Numbered from the stretch's first letter, positions 23,672 through 36,694 are shown. The stretch is DNA of 64,000 bases from Mya arenaria (GCF_026914265.1 NC_069135.1:62362738-62426737); one strand, 5' to 3'. Numbers and translations: made by a program. The notes: generated by a model from the sequence alone, not told the origin.

Positions 23672-25220
23672 AAAGTATTTGCTCAGTCTTGTTGAGATTT
23701 GCTTAAGGCACAAATAAATGCTAAAAGGAGCTCGCCTTTTTGTGAATATGTTATTAAAATGAGGGTTAACACCGCCAAACAATTGGTCGCCGACCATACC
23801 TTTGATAGTACGCGACGACTTGAACAACTCTAGCAGAGGTTAAACAATAGAACATTCATGTGAAAATATTTCGGATTCGGCCATCCTTTTTTACAATATA
23901 AATTTTTAACGGTTATTTCTTATAAAACATGTTGACGGCTTGAACATAAAGAAATATGTATGTGTATTTCCAGTCCATACTTTTTTTTCGAATCTTGAAA
24001 ATCTGAAAAAATAAAATAATACAGCACGCCGTGTCTTACAAGATAGTTTTGTGTTTTTATTAATAGCTGTTGCTGCAAATTGAGTTATGTACTGAAAACA
24101 ACTATTTATTTGAACACCGTAATAAAGCACCACAAATGGATCATTTGTAATATGATTTACCACCAGCGGCTTATGGAATGGTATTTGAATGATGGATGAT
24201 TATAAAAGTTAATCCATTGCTTCGTACGAATAAATAAACATTATTTATTTAAAACAAGTGTTGTTGTTTTTTTTATAAATAAGTAATTCAAATGGTTTAT
24301 GACAAGGATGCACGAATTGATCATATATACCCACTATTTGCATATACCCAAACAGGAGTTTAAGCAAACAGACTTTTATCACGTAGTCTACGAAAATGAG
24401 TTCTGCAGAGGTAACTTCTGACAGGGAATGCGCGTTTTTGCCAAGTATTGTATTTTTTTAGCAGGCAATCAGTGCTAATTTGATTTATTGTAATACTTAT
24501 TTAAACGTTATACATGTTTAAGTTTTATTTTATAATCTGATGATTTGCTCAAATTTGATTAAGTTCAACAACGTCGATAACTTAACAGAATTCTTAAGAA
24601 TTATTTACATCTGTAACGTCTGTGGAACGCAAAGCGTCTACTAACACGGATGTTTTCATCTATAGTTAATGTGCGCTTCATGATTGCATCCAGGAGCTTA
24701 AGAAAGCAAGAAATCTATTTTTAGAATGCACCCGAAGCTAATACTAAAATTATCACATGATACATTACAGAATAGCTAATAATGAATAAAGGTAATTTTA
24801 TAATGGCAAAGTCACGTAAATTACAATAATTACAGTTCTAATACGGTTTTTGATTGGCTCAGTATTGGATACATATTGACCAAGGCCTAAAAAAAATACA
24901 TTTGGTTCGGGTTACCCGACCCTACCTACGGAATAGGCGCCGACCCTACCGTTTTTATAGTCAGTTTGAAAAAAAATGAAAAACTAAAAAAAAAAAAAAA
25001 AAATGTTTTGCTTTTTTTTGGCTTTGCAATATGCAGTTTAAAATCTTAATTGATTATATAGAAGATAACTTTAACACCATTCTCCAATGATGAAAATGAC
25101 ATTCTTATATAAAGCCTTATAAAAAAAAGCCTACCTACCCTACCTATTTTTGAAAAGGATGTAACCCTAACCACATGTTTAAAAATACGACTTAACAGTT
25201 GTATATTCGTTTTCCTCATG
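23672..25220. repeat. Segmental repeat block A
   Basis: One of four related blocks of about 1.2-1.4 kb (A here; B 26022-27295; C 35230-36600; D 36695-37995). Shared landmarks in order: TTGAGA.TTGCTTAAGG, the GCGGCTTATGGAATGG and TGATTATAAAAGTTAATCC segments, a CATATATACCC box, an ATG (24396) in GAAAATGAGTTCTGCAGAG, and the end GATTGGCTCAGTATTGGATA. Block A is interrupted by the MITE-like element at 24883-25176. Confidence 0.75.
24883..25176. mobile_element. MITE-like element, member 2 (GGCCT-ended family)
   Basis: It begins AGGCCTAAAAAAAATAC, then TTCGGGTTACCCGACCCTAC, and ends near CCTACCTACCCTACCTA and ATGTAACCCTAACCAC. Block C has the uninterrupted sequence at about 36566 (TACATATTGACCAATCATG), so the insertion is visible against an empty site. 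Possible ACCA repeats flank it. Related to the element at 41-379. Confidence 0.7.
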
Positions 25221-26021
25221 TTACTGTTCTTTCATTTTGACTATTTTATGTGCTTCGTATGTAACAAATTGCTTTGCACAAGAGCGTTCCTTCTGTTCAA
25301 CCTCATAATTCCCAAATGCAATCCATGCTTAAATGAAATAGCCATTTTCAATATTTGCAATGATTTGAATCACAAAGGCATCGTATTCATACGAGTTTCA
25401 AATATAATTTAATTTGACAGCTTCGGATTGATTATATATACCCGCTATTTATATATGAGGATATGAGTCGGTAGCAATAACAATATTTGTTGGCCATGAC
25501 CACTGAGAAATATTTTTCAAGTTTTATGAAATTGTTTATACAAGTCATTTGATTCATGCAATGAACACCGCAACATGTTCACTATACGTGTACCTTTACG
25601 TGTGAGCTACGTATGTGTACTTAATTGTATAAACCTGCTTATCTGTTTGGTATGGTCAAGATTATCCAAACTTGTAAATGACTGATCAATATTTATAAAA
25701 GACTAAGTATACACCAATCAAAGCATTTAAATATAAGTACTTGCTAAAAGGTTAACCTTACCCTACCCTATAAGGTAACGAAATAACACGTGGACAACAT
25801 AACTAATTTGTATACAATTGGCTGCGGAAGTATAAAGCGTGTAGTCGCCGATATCCAGGTCACGTGTAGAAATGTGATCGATTTCATACATGAATGAGAA
25901 GGCTTGTCTAAGGTGAATGGTAATGACATCTTAAAAATTCCGAATAAACCGTTTTATGCGAGAGGAGTATCGTACATGTACACGTAGAGCAGGGCATTGT
26001 TCACAAACTGCAGCTTGTAGT
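25221..26021. other. Spacer between repeat blocks A and B
   Basis: Block C passes into block D with only about 100 bases between them, but here about 700 extra bases intervene. The 64-codon open frame at 25218-25412 has no recognised domain. No gene is supported. Confidence 0.4.
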
Positions 26022-27295
26022 TGTAAGTATTTAATCGAATAACTCTGGTTGAGACTTGCTTTAGGAACAAATAAATTTATTTGATATTATCTATACCAAA
26101 GCACTATACCCATTTTTTTCAACAATACCATGTCCGTAGTATATCTAGCCCTTTTCCGGGTATGTAATTTCTTTAGTCTAGCCGAATTGAACATTTTTTG
26201 CGGAGGTTAAAACATAGAACATTGATGTGAAATAATTTCGATTTCGGTCTTCCTATTTTGACAATATGAATTTCTACGTTTCCGAATGCCTTTCTAACGG
26301 TCATTTCTTCTACTTTGCCAACAAGAAATATTTCTGAATTTATCAGTCAATATATAAAGAATTAATTTCAAACACAGGTCATTGGGTTCGGCCGAGAACG
26401 AGTTTGAATTTTTCGCTTCAGCCAACAAGTCAAGATTTTTAAAATAAAACAAACCGTTTTTTACATTTTTTTTATTTTATATATGCATATCTGATGCTGC
26501 AAAGTAGATTTATGTACTGGAACAACTATATAATTTAATAACTTTGAAATGTCATTTCCTTGCAGGCTGATTTACTACCAGCGGCTTATATAATGGCGTT
26601 TGAATGATGGATGATTATAAAAGTTAATCGTTTGCTTCGTACGTACGAATAAATAAACAATATTTATTTAGAACAAGTGTTATTATATATAGGTTCTTCA
26701 TCATACAGTTTATAACCAGGATGTACGTCGATGTCATGAATGGATAATATATACCCACTTCAAAAACATTTTAAGCAAACATACTATTTCAACGTTGTCT
26801 GTGAAAATGAGTTCTACAGCAGTTAACGTCGGGAATATTCAATTGTTCAAACAATTGTGCTAATTAGCAGGCAGTAAATGCTTATTTGATTCATTTCAAT
26901 AGTTATCTCGTATTCTAACTTTATACATTGTTTCAAGTTTTATTTTATTATACAACGTATTTGTTGAAATTTGCTTTTTTGGCAACAACGTCGTTGACAT
27001 AACATAGATCTGAACAATTGTATACACCAGTTAAGTCTGCGGAACGTTAAGCGTCTACTTACATGGATTTTAACTAGAGTTATTAAGCGTCTTGTGATTG
27101 CATCAAGATGCTTAAGAGAGCAGGAAACCCTCATTTAGGATGAACGCGCGGGTAGTGCTAAAATTATCACGTGATTAATAACAAAATAACTAATCATGAT
27201 TGTAGGAAAAATTACAAAGGAAAAGTCTAGTGAGTTAAGATAATTACAGTTCATATATGATTTTTGATTGGCTCAGTATTGTATACATATATAAA
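26022..27295. repeat. Segmental repeat block B
   Basis: Paralogue of block A with the same landmarks: CGGCTTATATAATGGCGTTT, GATTATAAAAGTTAATCG, ATAATATATACCC, an ATG at 26807, and TTTTGATTGGCTCAGTATTG. It is closer to block D than to A or C (shared AATATTCAATTGT.CAAACAA after the ATG). Confidence 0.7.
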
Positions 27296-28150
27296 CTTAT
27301 TTTACGTTCAACACAATATTACCATGACATATTATCGGCATTTTAAAGGAAATAAGTATACTAAAATATGGATATTGACTACAACGAAATAAAATGTGAA
27401 ATAATATTCTAATTTTCGAGTACAACAGGTCATGCATTGACCTAAACTTTATGAAAATTTTGTATAGTGGATTGATGGACAAAATATATCATTATGGGTA
27501 GTGTGGAAAGCAATGTTGTAATATCCTTACGACCAGGCCATTGAACATACCTTCATGTAGCATGTACCTGTCAGTATCATTTCCTTTATGAAACCTTTCG
27601 ACATTTTTAGTCTTGCTTAATTCATTGTAAAACAAGATATGACCAAATACGATAAATAAATTATGTTCCTTCATGATTTTTTCCATTTCCAACTCATTAA
27701 AAATCATCAATCATGTCAACGAGAACATTTCCTGATAGCAGCAAAATGTATATAACGTTACGAAATCACATCACACAATTAAAAGGCTACCTTAATATTT
27801 CGATCAAGTCCCTCCAAAAAAGTTTTGCTACGCTCACTATTTTTCTTATCATAATTATATGTATTATATGTTGTGTACTGTAAAAACGTACCCTATGTTT
27901 AATGAGCATCTCGATTGTCTTTCTTTTTCATTTGTACAAGGCAGTCCAAAGGACGGCTATATCCCGCGCCGTTGTTTTTAGAACATTTTGTTTGTCTTTG
28001 AACTCGACTGGTGCGTTTAATCTGACCAAAAGTGTACACTCTCGCTGGTCACAAGTGGGAAGATAGGAAAAAATGTTTGATCGGTAACCTAAATATTCTC
28101 ACATACATGAACATGTTGTAAAAGGATATGTAATAAAGTTATTCAGATTG
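27296..28150. other. Start of a 3-kb segment absent from the paralogous unit
   Basis: Block D runs directly into the homologue of 30285 onward, whereas here block B is separated from it by 27296-30284. This first part is AT-rich with no recognised gene. Confidence 0.4.
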
Positions 28151-28159
28151 TGTGTAGTG

Positions 28160-29341
28160 TTTGTCAGATCACTGTCAATGTTACTGCACATCATCTCAAT
28201 GAGGACAACATTTGTACTATTTCTACATCATCTCAATGAGGACAACATTTGTACTATTTCTACATCATCTCAAGTAGGACAACGTTTGTACTATTTTATA
28301 TGGTCATTCATAAATGCATGTTATGACGAGGGGACGAGCAAGTCTACTCTGACATTTTAAATACCTCGTGTGATCTTGACCTTTTAGGAATGGACCCGGG
28401 TTAAGGACACTGCATATCGTCTCTATGACGACAACATTTGAACTATTTTATATGGTTATCCATCAATGAATATTTAAGTTATATTGCGGACAGGAGCATG
28501 TGTACTGCGACCTTTAAAATGTCTCGTGTGACCTTGATCTTTGAAGTATGGACCCTGGTCAAGCTCACTGCACATCGTCTCGAAGAGGACAACATTTGTA
28601 CTTTGTTATTTGGTCATCCATCAGTGCATAAGTATAGTATAGCACGGATACAACCATGTGTACTCTGATCAATAAATATCTCGTGCGTCCTTGACCTTTT
28701 AATTTAAGGACACAGGTCATTGCACCTAACCTCAATGAGGACAAAATATGTACCAAGTCATATGGTAATCCAACAATGCATAGGGTAGTTATATCGTCGA
28801 CACAGGAGTGTATACTACGACCTTAAAATGTATCTTGTGAAATTGACCTTTGAGGTATGGACGCTGCACATCGGCTTAATGAGGACAACATTTGTACTAT
28901 TTTATATGGTCATCCATCAGTGCAAAGTAAGTTATATCGCAGACACGACGATTTGTACATTGATATTTAAATGTCTCGTGTGACCTTGACCTTTGATGTA
29001 TGGACCCGAGACAAGATCACTGCACATCATCTTAATCTGGACAGCATTTGAATCAAGTTATATAGTATTCCATCAATGCATACGTAAGTTATCGTGCAGA
29101 CACAAGAATGTGTACTCCGAACAATAAATGTCTCGTGTGACTTTGACCTTTGCGGTATGTACCAGGGTCAAGTTCGCTGCACATCGTCTCAATGAGGACA
29201 AAATGTGTACCAAGTTGTATAGTAATCCATCAATGCTTAATTAAGTTATAGCACGGACACCAAATGTTACGGACAGACAGACAGATTGGCGGACGAAGTG
29301 CATTCCTATAATCCCCTTCACACTCCGTGGCGGGGGATTGA
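28160..29341. repeat. Tandem repeat of about 155 bp, seven units, with bivalve-style tail
   Basis: Each unit holds CACATCGTCTCAATGAGGAC, AACATTTGTAC, TATGGTCATCCATCAATGCA, a CGGACAC block and CTCGTGTGACCTTGACCTTT. Starts near 28263, 28408, 28571, 28727, 28866, 29023 and 29178 give spacings of 139-163. A shorter 38-base repeat occurs three times at 28187-28300. The array ends with GTTACGGACAGACAGACAG and a CCTATAATCCCCTTCACACT block, a tail I associate with dispersed repeats in bivalve genomes. Confidence 0.8.
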
Positions 29342-29351
29342 AGTAGGTGTA

Positions 29352-29400
29352 ATTATTCAAGATTCAAGATTCAAAATATTTATTAAAGTAACTTAAACAT
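29352..29400 (-). mobile_element. Possible LINE/SINE 3' tail
   Basis: On the minus strand this ends in repeated TTGAATC heptamers after an AT-rich stretch (plus strand TTCAAGATTCAAGATTCAAA). Short tandem heptamer tails are typical of some non-LTR retrotransposons. No coding part is visible nearby. Confidence 0.3.
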
Positions 29401-30099
29401 ATACATGCTTCTCGTTACATGCTATTATGAGTTAGACAAACATATGATCAACGTGAATATTTTTAGAATAAAACGAGAAAAAGAAAGAAGAAAAAAATAG
29501 ATAATAATATAACATATATCATTAATGTTGTATCACAGCAAGATGGTTGTTTAATTAATACACACAGTAATTTGTAAAATCATGAAATGATAAGTAAGTA
29601 GTAATGCATGTGTGGCTATAACAAAAAAGATACCAACGCTTGTTTTTTAAACATCTTCGGCAGCCAGTGTTTTTTCTTCAGTAACACTTCATACATATCG
29701 TAAAATTGAATCTGCAATAAACCTGTATTTTAGTTGTCTCTGTAAGTAATTGTTGTCATTGACTGTTTTAAAATTATTCACGATATTTTCCTCGTTATAT
29801 CGCCCACGGTACACAGCGGAGCATAGGGCAATAGTGTATCTGGTGTTTCCGACACCGGTTATTTAAGTAAATGTATTGAAGAAAGTAAAATTCTCAAACA
29901 GTCACTAAACAAGCTAAGAGTACGTACTTAGAACAAAGAGTGCAATTAGTTCATGCTTTTACAGATAGACCGAGAATCATGCTTGTATATGTATATTTGG
30001 ACAAAAGGTAGACTATTTCACTTGCAAGGGCCTTTACATAGGAACAATGATTGTAACAGATGCAAATGATTAGCCTTCATACAATCTGAAAGGAAAAAA
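29401..30099. other. Non-coding spacer, nothing recognised
   Basis: AT-rich sequence within the 3-kb segment that is absent from the paralogous unit. Confidence 0.4.
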
Positions 30100-30175
30100 T
30101 GCCGGTCGTAGGTCTAGAAACACCGATCGCCGGATTTCTAACAAAAAGCGCTACCAACTGAACTATTGCTTTGAC
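30100..30175 (-). repeat. tRNA-like sequence, probably SINE head or pseudo-tRNA
   Basis: The reverse complement reads AGCAATAGTTCAGTTGGTAG then CGCTTTTTG..., an A-box-like TAGTTCAGTTGG. A B-box-like CGGTGTTTCTAGACC follows about 35 bases later. The B box is degenerate and the acceptor stem is not convincing, so a functional tRNA is unlikely. Confidence 0.4.
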
Positions 30176-30279
30176 ATAATTATCTTATCGCAAACTATAA
30201 TCCTTAAACCTTACCTTGCCATAAAACATTAGGATTAAGATCAAACCACCTTAAAAGGAGGATGCAACACTGTTTCGTG

Positions 30280-30800
30280 ACTTTTGGTTCATAGACACAT
30301 AAAAAGAAATCGTACGACAATGTCATTGCTTTGTGGAGTTGGTTCTTGTATATCTGTACATTTGTGTCTCACGTCCAGTGTCGGGCCCTTGACTTGTGCT
30401 TCTTTAATTTTAACTGGGTTTATATATTATTTTGAGTACGCTATATTAACCGTTCAAGTCCTAGATTCTTATATCCATGTAAAAACCGGGGTTAGAGAGC
30501 TCATTGTGCAAAACGTAACACTATAGGTTATCTTATTCACGAGATCACATGACCAAAACCTACGCTAAAAGTTAACGTATTACTGATAATAATTGCCGAT
30601 CGCTGTCTCAAACGCATTTAGCTCCCCTAAATATAATTTCTGACTGGTTAAAAGTGAAATAAAACACTGTTCTTTATAAATATATAGATCGTAATTTGGT
30701 TTTCGCGGAAGCCAGGTTCAATTACTATAATGTTTTTTTTATTCAGGAAGTCATTACATCAGTTATTTACTTCTTCGTTCATTTTATTTTTCTCAGACCA
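30280..30800. repeat. Segment duplicated at 37995-38585
   Basis: GACACATAAAAAGAAATCGT, then ACGACAATGTCATTGCT, CATTTGTGTCTCACGT and the TTCTCAGACC end all recur at 37995-38585. In this copy the segment leads directly into the second minisatellite block; in the other copy it does not. Confidence 0.75.
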
Positions 30801-30819
30801 TTTCATAACATCTGTCACT

Positions 30820-31455
30820 ATGCTACTGTAATATGTTATAATGACTGTCTCCCAGTGCACGGAGTTCACAACGCCGGCGTATGCTACTGTATTCTCGTTG
30901 GCAACGCCGGATGTATGCCACTGTATTATGTTTTAATGTTCGTCCCCCAGTGCACGGTGTTCTCGTTGGCAACGCCGGATGTATGCTAGTGTATTATGTT
31001 TTAATGTTCGTCCCCCAGTGCACGGTGTTCCTGTTCGCAACGCCGGATGTATGTCACTGTATTATGTGTTAATGTTCGTCTCCCAGTGTACGGAGTTCTC
31101 TTTCACAACGCCGGATGTATGCCACGGTATTATGTGTTAATGTTCGTCCCCCAGTGCACGGTGTTCCCGTTGGCAACACCAGATGTATGCCACTGTATTA
31201 TGTGTTAATGTTCGTCCCCCAGTGCACGGCGTTCCCGTTGGCAACGCCGGATGTATGCTTCTGTATCATGTGTTAATGTTCGTCCCCCGGTGCACGGTGT
31301 TCCTGTTCGCAACGCCGGATGTTTGCCACTGTATTATGTGTCAATGTTCGTCTCCCAGTGTACGGTGTTCCCGCTTACAATGCCTGACTAATGTTACTGT
31401 ATAATGTGTTATGTTTGTCCCCGTGTGTACGGCGGTCCCGTTCGCGCCGGCAAGG
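30820..31455. repeat. 68-bp minisatellite, second block (about 9 units)
   Basis: Same unit as the 15.8-20.2 kb array (CCCCCAGTGCACGGTGTTC, GTTGGCAACGCCGGATGTA), with the same terminal GCGCCGGCAAGGCGAAC sequence. It sits at the matching place upstream of copy 4. The big array is thus an expansion of, or this block a contraction of, one ancestral array. Confidence 0.9.
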
Positions 31456-31926
31456 CGAACTTTTTACACTGTTTACCATAAAGCATCACGGTGACCAAGA
31501 AATGAAACCCAACAAAATCAGCGTGGGAAACATGATATCTTTAATATATCTGGAACAATGCATCAGAAATGTTGTTGTTTGTCTCAATTAAGAAAATATG
31601 GTAACTCATTAATGTATATTACAGTTTTTACTACACTATGCGGGATAAAGGTTGACATTAAAGCAGAGTTTATTAGTATCAAATTATCACCAAGCTTCCT
31701 TAAAAGGCCTAATGTATAACAATACAAAACCATCTTGTAACGTTCCGTATTTGATAACAGATATTAACGAGTTAATGGTTAAAGAAATTTTAAATATCCA
31801 TTAATGCAAAGAGACATATCCGGAAGCTATTTTACCTAAATTGATTTATTGAAATAAGTATTACTGAAGCACACAATAAACGCTATGAGCCATGAAACTT
31901 GGGTATTGCATTTTCAGTTTTGCAAA

Positions 31927-32025
31927 TACGTCATAAGGCCAAGAGCAAATATTAAACCTGCTAGGCATGCTACAAAGACCCGCCTACATGCGGGTAACGA
32001 ACAGTTATATATACTCGCATCCTAC
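31927..32025 (+). promoter_or_regulatory. Promoter of chitin-binding copy 4
   Basis: A CRE-like TACGTCAT (31927-31934), a CCCGCCTAC block and TATATATA at 32006-32013 followed by CTCGCATC. The order and spacing match copy 1. Confidence 0.7.
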
Positions 32026-32211
32026 AACTTGAAACCATTCTCAAATCGAAGATTGGAAAGTATTATAGCAAAGCTAGGCTTACTGTATCGAGGGCTGTAC
32101 TTATAGAAAAACATTAAATTACATGTTGTAGGATACTAAAATAAATACATTTTTTGATATATTTTATTAAATGTAATATACAAAACAAAACGCAAATTTT
32201 ATAGCGAAACA

Positions 32212-33969
32212 ATGATCGAATACATCACATCGTTGTATGCTTTGGCCGCCGCAACTTTGGTCATTGCTGGTCAAGACGAACTTGTGAAATGCACCCCGGG
32301 TGAATATCATATCATCGGAAAGGCCGACTGTACGGGCTACTATTTGTGTGTGTTTGGTAATCCCGTGGAGATGCCACCATGTCCTCCTGGCTCTGTGTTC
32401 AGCTCCAGCTCCAACGTTTGTGTTTCTAAAGGTTCTATTTACGATGACTGCAAGAAAACAACAGATGGAAGCGGCAGCCACATCACTGAATCGCCGGATC
32501 AAGGTGAGCTCTAGCGATGTTTGGAAAGTTTTTGTTTTTTTCTTGTTTGATGTGGATCCATAAATAATATAGAATTTAATTTGAACATAGGTCAACAGAG
32601 TCAACCAGCGGCTCATTTATATCAAATAAGGAGATAATTAGGAGAATTCTCAAAATCATTTACTGACACATGACTCATTCTTTGTTTCGAATATTTTACT
32701 TCAATATAAATTAATTAATTCACACATGGAAAATCCAACTCCATTGTAATAAATATTCATTTTGCTGTTGCTGCAGCCCAATGTTATAATTCAGTTGAGA
32801 ACAATCATATTTGCTTTTCAGTGCCTCTTAGCCCAGAGGAACGATGTAACATGTTCGGAGGCGTGTTCCCACACCCCACAGAATGTCAAGCCTTCTACAA
32901 CTGTAGTGTCCGGTACACATGGATACCCAGATTCTTTGAACAACATCTTGTTGAATGTCCTTACCCCCAGTTGTTCAACACAGAGACCAAAAAATGTGAC
33001 CATTTTGAGATTGTCAAATGTGGAACCAGGACGGAATTTAAGGATGGCTGTAAGTTGGCATCTATTTATGTATTCGTGTTAAGAATTAAAAACTAGTATA
33101 CATGTATTTAACATTTTACTTCAAAAGGGCTCTACCAAGAATATCTCTGTATGCTGGGATTAACTATTCGAAGTTACAAACTTATTGCATAGGCTTCATA
33201 ACAAAAACTGAACGATCATATGAAACTGTCTTCTTCAGGTCAATACAAAACCAATATGTGCAAAACTTCCCATTGTATGCCTTGTAACGTCAGACTGCCA
33301 AGCTGTGAAGGTAAACGTGACGGAATAAACGTTCACCCAGTCAGACTATGGACCCCATTCTACGCCGTATGTTATAAGGAGCGCACAGTCAAGCAGGACC
33401 GATGCCAAGCTGACGTCGACGGCCGAGCACAGTTGTTCCATCCGGAAAAGAACGAATGCGTTTCATTGGATATGATTCCTCGAGAACACGGGGGAATGAT
33501 GCCTGAGTGCGGTACGAAAGTAGATGGGTTTTATCTAGACGATTTCGGACGATGTGATCGTTACGTTCATTGCCAGGGAGGGAAATATATTGGCACGATC
33601 AAATGTGCTGTTGGAGAAGCGTTCGATGATTCGAGAGGCGGATGCGTTCCGGAAGAAAAAGCGTGTGGACCCTGTGGGAAACTCGAACATTGGTAAATAT
33701 GCTTAAATAGTGTTTCCCTCTAGTGGTTCATACAACAGTATGCGTTTCATATCTATATAAAGGTACATGCTTATCTAAGGGTACATTAGACAAGATGCTA
33801 AGTCACATTTAATAAAAAGGAGATAAAACAACCATGTTCTTACCAATCTACAGTGGTGTGCATATATAGTGTTTAAACTATGCTGCTATTCATATCAATT
33901 ATTGCAATATAATTATAAACTATGCCATAACGTTATGACAATTTAACCTATTTGACATTCTTTAGCTAA
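32212..33969 (+). CDS. Secreted four-module chitin-binding (CBM14) protein, copy 4
   Basis: Exons 32212-32503, 32822-33049, 33239-33692 and 33966-33969 join in phases 1, 1 and 2 to give 325 residues. Donors are GTGAGC, GTAAGT and GTAAAT; all acceptors are AG. It has a signal peptide of about 20 residues (MIEYITSLYALAAATLVIA), one peritrophin-A module in exon 1, one in exon 2 and two in exon 3. A CGPCG tail ends in the Cys codon split by the last intron; the stop is TAA. Copies 3 and 4 share diagnostic residues (DGFYLDDFGRCDRYVHCQ, TVKQDRCQ), introns and flanks, and form the youngest pair. This is probably the active member of that pair, since copy 3 has lost its 5' end. Predicted extracellular chitin binding; the biological surface is inferred only. 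Confidence 0.87.
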
Positions 33970-34605
33970 ACAAGTTGCTTCCATGGTGGTCGTGGTTAAT
34001 ACGATATAAAGAAGTACGAAGTCAGGAAACGCCAAGACCATCATAAGCTGTGATCTTCATTTAGGAAGAAATCACGTCACGTAAGGTCTCGTGATGACAT
34101 TTGCTAAAAAGAATGTGTTATCATAAACAGATTATTCCAATGAGCCTTTTTTTAAATCTGCCAGATTTTGAGCATTTAAATTATATTGCATTTTCATTTT
34201 TATGAGAAAATGTTTAATTCAACTATTGAGTTCCGATATTACTTGTATATGTTATAATGTAAAATGTTTGTTTTATAAGTTTGCCCAAATATATAATTCA
34301 TTTAATGTGTGCTTCTTAAACCATGTTATATTTATATTAGTTCTGAATCATCGTAAATGATACCTGATGTATAAATGTATGCAGCACGGACATGATTCAA
34401 GTAAACTGAAAGATTATTTGACATTTATCAGATGGTTTAAAAAACAGAAATGAATAACGGATTGAAAACACTAATTGTTTTGATACGATGCAATAAAATC
34501 ATTTTGAAATATAAAAAAAAACATTTGTAAATAGATTGCGTAAAATCTTTATATTATAATTATTTCTTGTCACGTGAAATGCATTTGAAATCCATCCATT
34601 GTTTT

Positions 34606-34611
34606 AATAAA
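34606..34611 (+). terminator. Poly(A) signal, copy 4
   Basis: AATAAA in the TCCATCCATTGTTTTAATAA context shared with copy 3. Confidence 0.55.
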
Positions 34612-35229
34612 ACTGCGAAACTCGTTTCATTTTATTATCTTTCTATTTGCCCTCATTTAATCCATCGCCATTAACGCCTGCTGTAGTTTATTTACCGACT
34701 GGATTTGCTGTAATGCAAACGTACATACAAAATTGAAAGTTTTAAATTTACAACCTTGTTAACGAAACATTAATGAGAAAGTGCTTGTTATCATTTAGCA
34801 CGTTTTTTCATCATCCTACTCTTGATTTGTCAGCTCTCTTCGCCATTTTAAATTTAAACTTTTTTATATTTTACTCAGGGGTTTGATGTATGTAATTGCG
34901 CCATCGAGCACCCACGAACGATTTCTTTCTTTTCTTTAAAACGACTACATCAGTCGATTGTAGAGAAGGGGTGAATCAGTACGAAAGTAATATGTATATT
35001 TCTTAGATTGATTAAGAATTCCATTAATATCAGTGGTAGGGTCACTGCGCACACCAGTAACAGCTAACAGGAAGTGTTGCATGCATATACAGGTTTACTA
35101 TAAGTAAGGATAATCAAATGTGAAAAGCATTGCATAAGTTCGAACACGGAAGTACTCATTTTTATTCCTATTACAGATTCCTATTCACTTTCAAGTATAG
35201 AACATATTTAGTGCAGTAATAAATAAAAC

Positions 35230-36600
35230 ATAAGTATTTGCTCGGACCGGGTAAGACTTGTTTAAGGAAGAAATAAATTCATATGATATTATTCATTACA
35301 AAGATTTATAAAGTTTTCAACAAAAATGTTCTTTAAATAGCTCGACTTTTTGGGAATATGTTATTTTAAAAATGAAGCTTCAACAACGTCCGTACAAGGT
35401 TACCGCCGCCAAGCAATTGGTCGCCACCCATACCTTTGATAATAAGCGACGACTTGAACAACTTTGGCAGAGGTTAAAACATAGAGCATTACTGTGAAAA
35501 TATTTCGAATTCGGCCATCCTTTTTTACAATATAAATGTCTAACGGTCATTTCTTATTCAACATGTTGACGGATTGAACATTAAGAAAAAAATCTGTGAA
35601 GTTATTGCAAAATCAAGACATTCGTTTCAGACATCAGTTTCAGCCATCCAGTCCAAACTTTTTTTTAGAATCTTTGCGACTTGAAGATCTGAATAAAAAA
35701 AGTCACCCCGTGTCTAATAAAATGTTTTGTGTTGTGTTTTTTTATTAATATTTGTTGCTGAAAAGGGTGAGGGTTTGTACTGAAAACAGCTCTTTATTTA
35801 AACACCTTAATATAGTACCACCCAATGTTCAAATGTAATATGATTTACCAGCGGCTTATGAAATGGCATTTGAATGATGAATGATTATAAAAGTTAATCC
35901 ATTGCTTCGTACGAATAAATAAACAATATTTATTTAGAACAAGTGTTGTTTTTTTATTATAAATATGTACTTTAAATGTTTTATGACAAGGATGCACGAA
36001 TTGATTATACATACCCACTATTTGTATATATCCAAACAGGAGTTTAAGCAAACAGACTTTTATCACGTAGTCTACGAAAATGGGTTCTGCAGAGGTAACT
36101 TCTGACAGGAAATGTTCGTTTTTGCCAAGTATTGTGGTTAATTAGCAGGCAGTCAGTGCTTATTTGATATATTGTAATACATATTCAAACAGTATACATT
36201 TTAAAGTTTTATTTTATAATATGATGATTTGATCGAATTTGATTTAGTTCAACAACGTTGATAACTTAACAGAATTCTGAAGAATTATTTACAACTGTAA
36301 CGTCGGTGGAACGCAATGCGTCTACTAACACGGACATTTTTCATCTATAGTTAATGAGCGCTTGATGATTGCGTCCATGAGCTTAAGAAAGCAAGAAATC
36401 TTTTATAGAATGCACCCGAGGGTAATACTAAAATTATCACATGACGCATTAAAGAAAAACTAATTATGACTATAGGTAATTTTATAATGGCAATGTCACG
36501 TAAATTACTATAATTCCAATTCTAATACGGTTTTTGATTGGCTCAGTATTGGATACATATTGACCAATCATGTTTAAAGACACGACTTAAACAGTTGTAT
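35230..36600. repeat. Segmental repeat block C
   Basis: Paralogue of block A, contiguous with the 3' flank of copy 4 just as A is with copy 3. It retains the landmark order, with an ATG at 36080 in GAAAATGGGTTCTGCAGAG, and lacks the MITE-like insertion of block A. Confidence 0.75.
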
Positions 36601-36694
36601 ATTCGTTTTTCACGTGTTACTTCTCTTTCATTTTGACTTTTTTATGCGCTTCGTATTTAACAAATTGCTTTGCACAAGAAAGATCCTTGTACTT

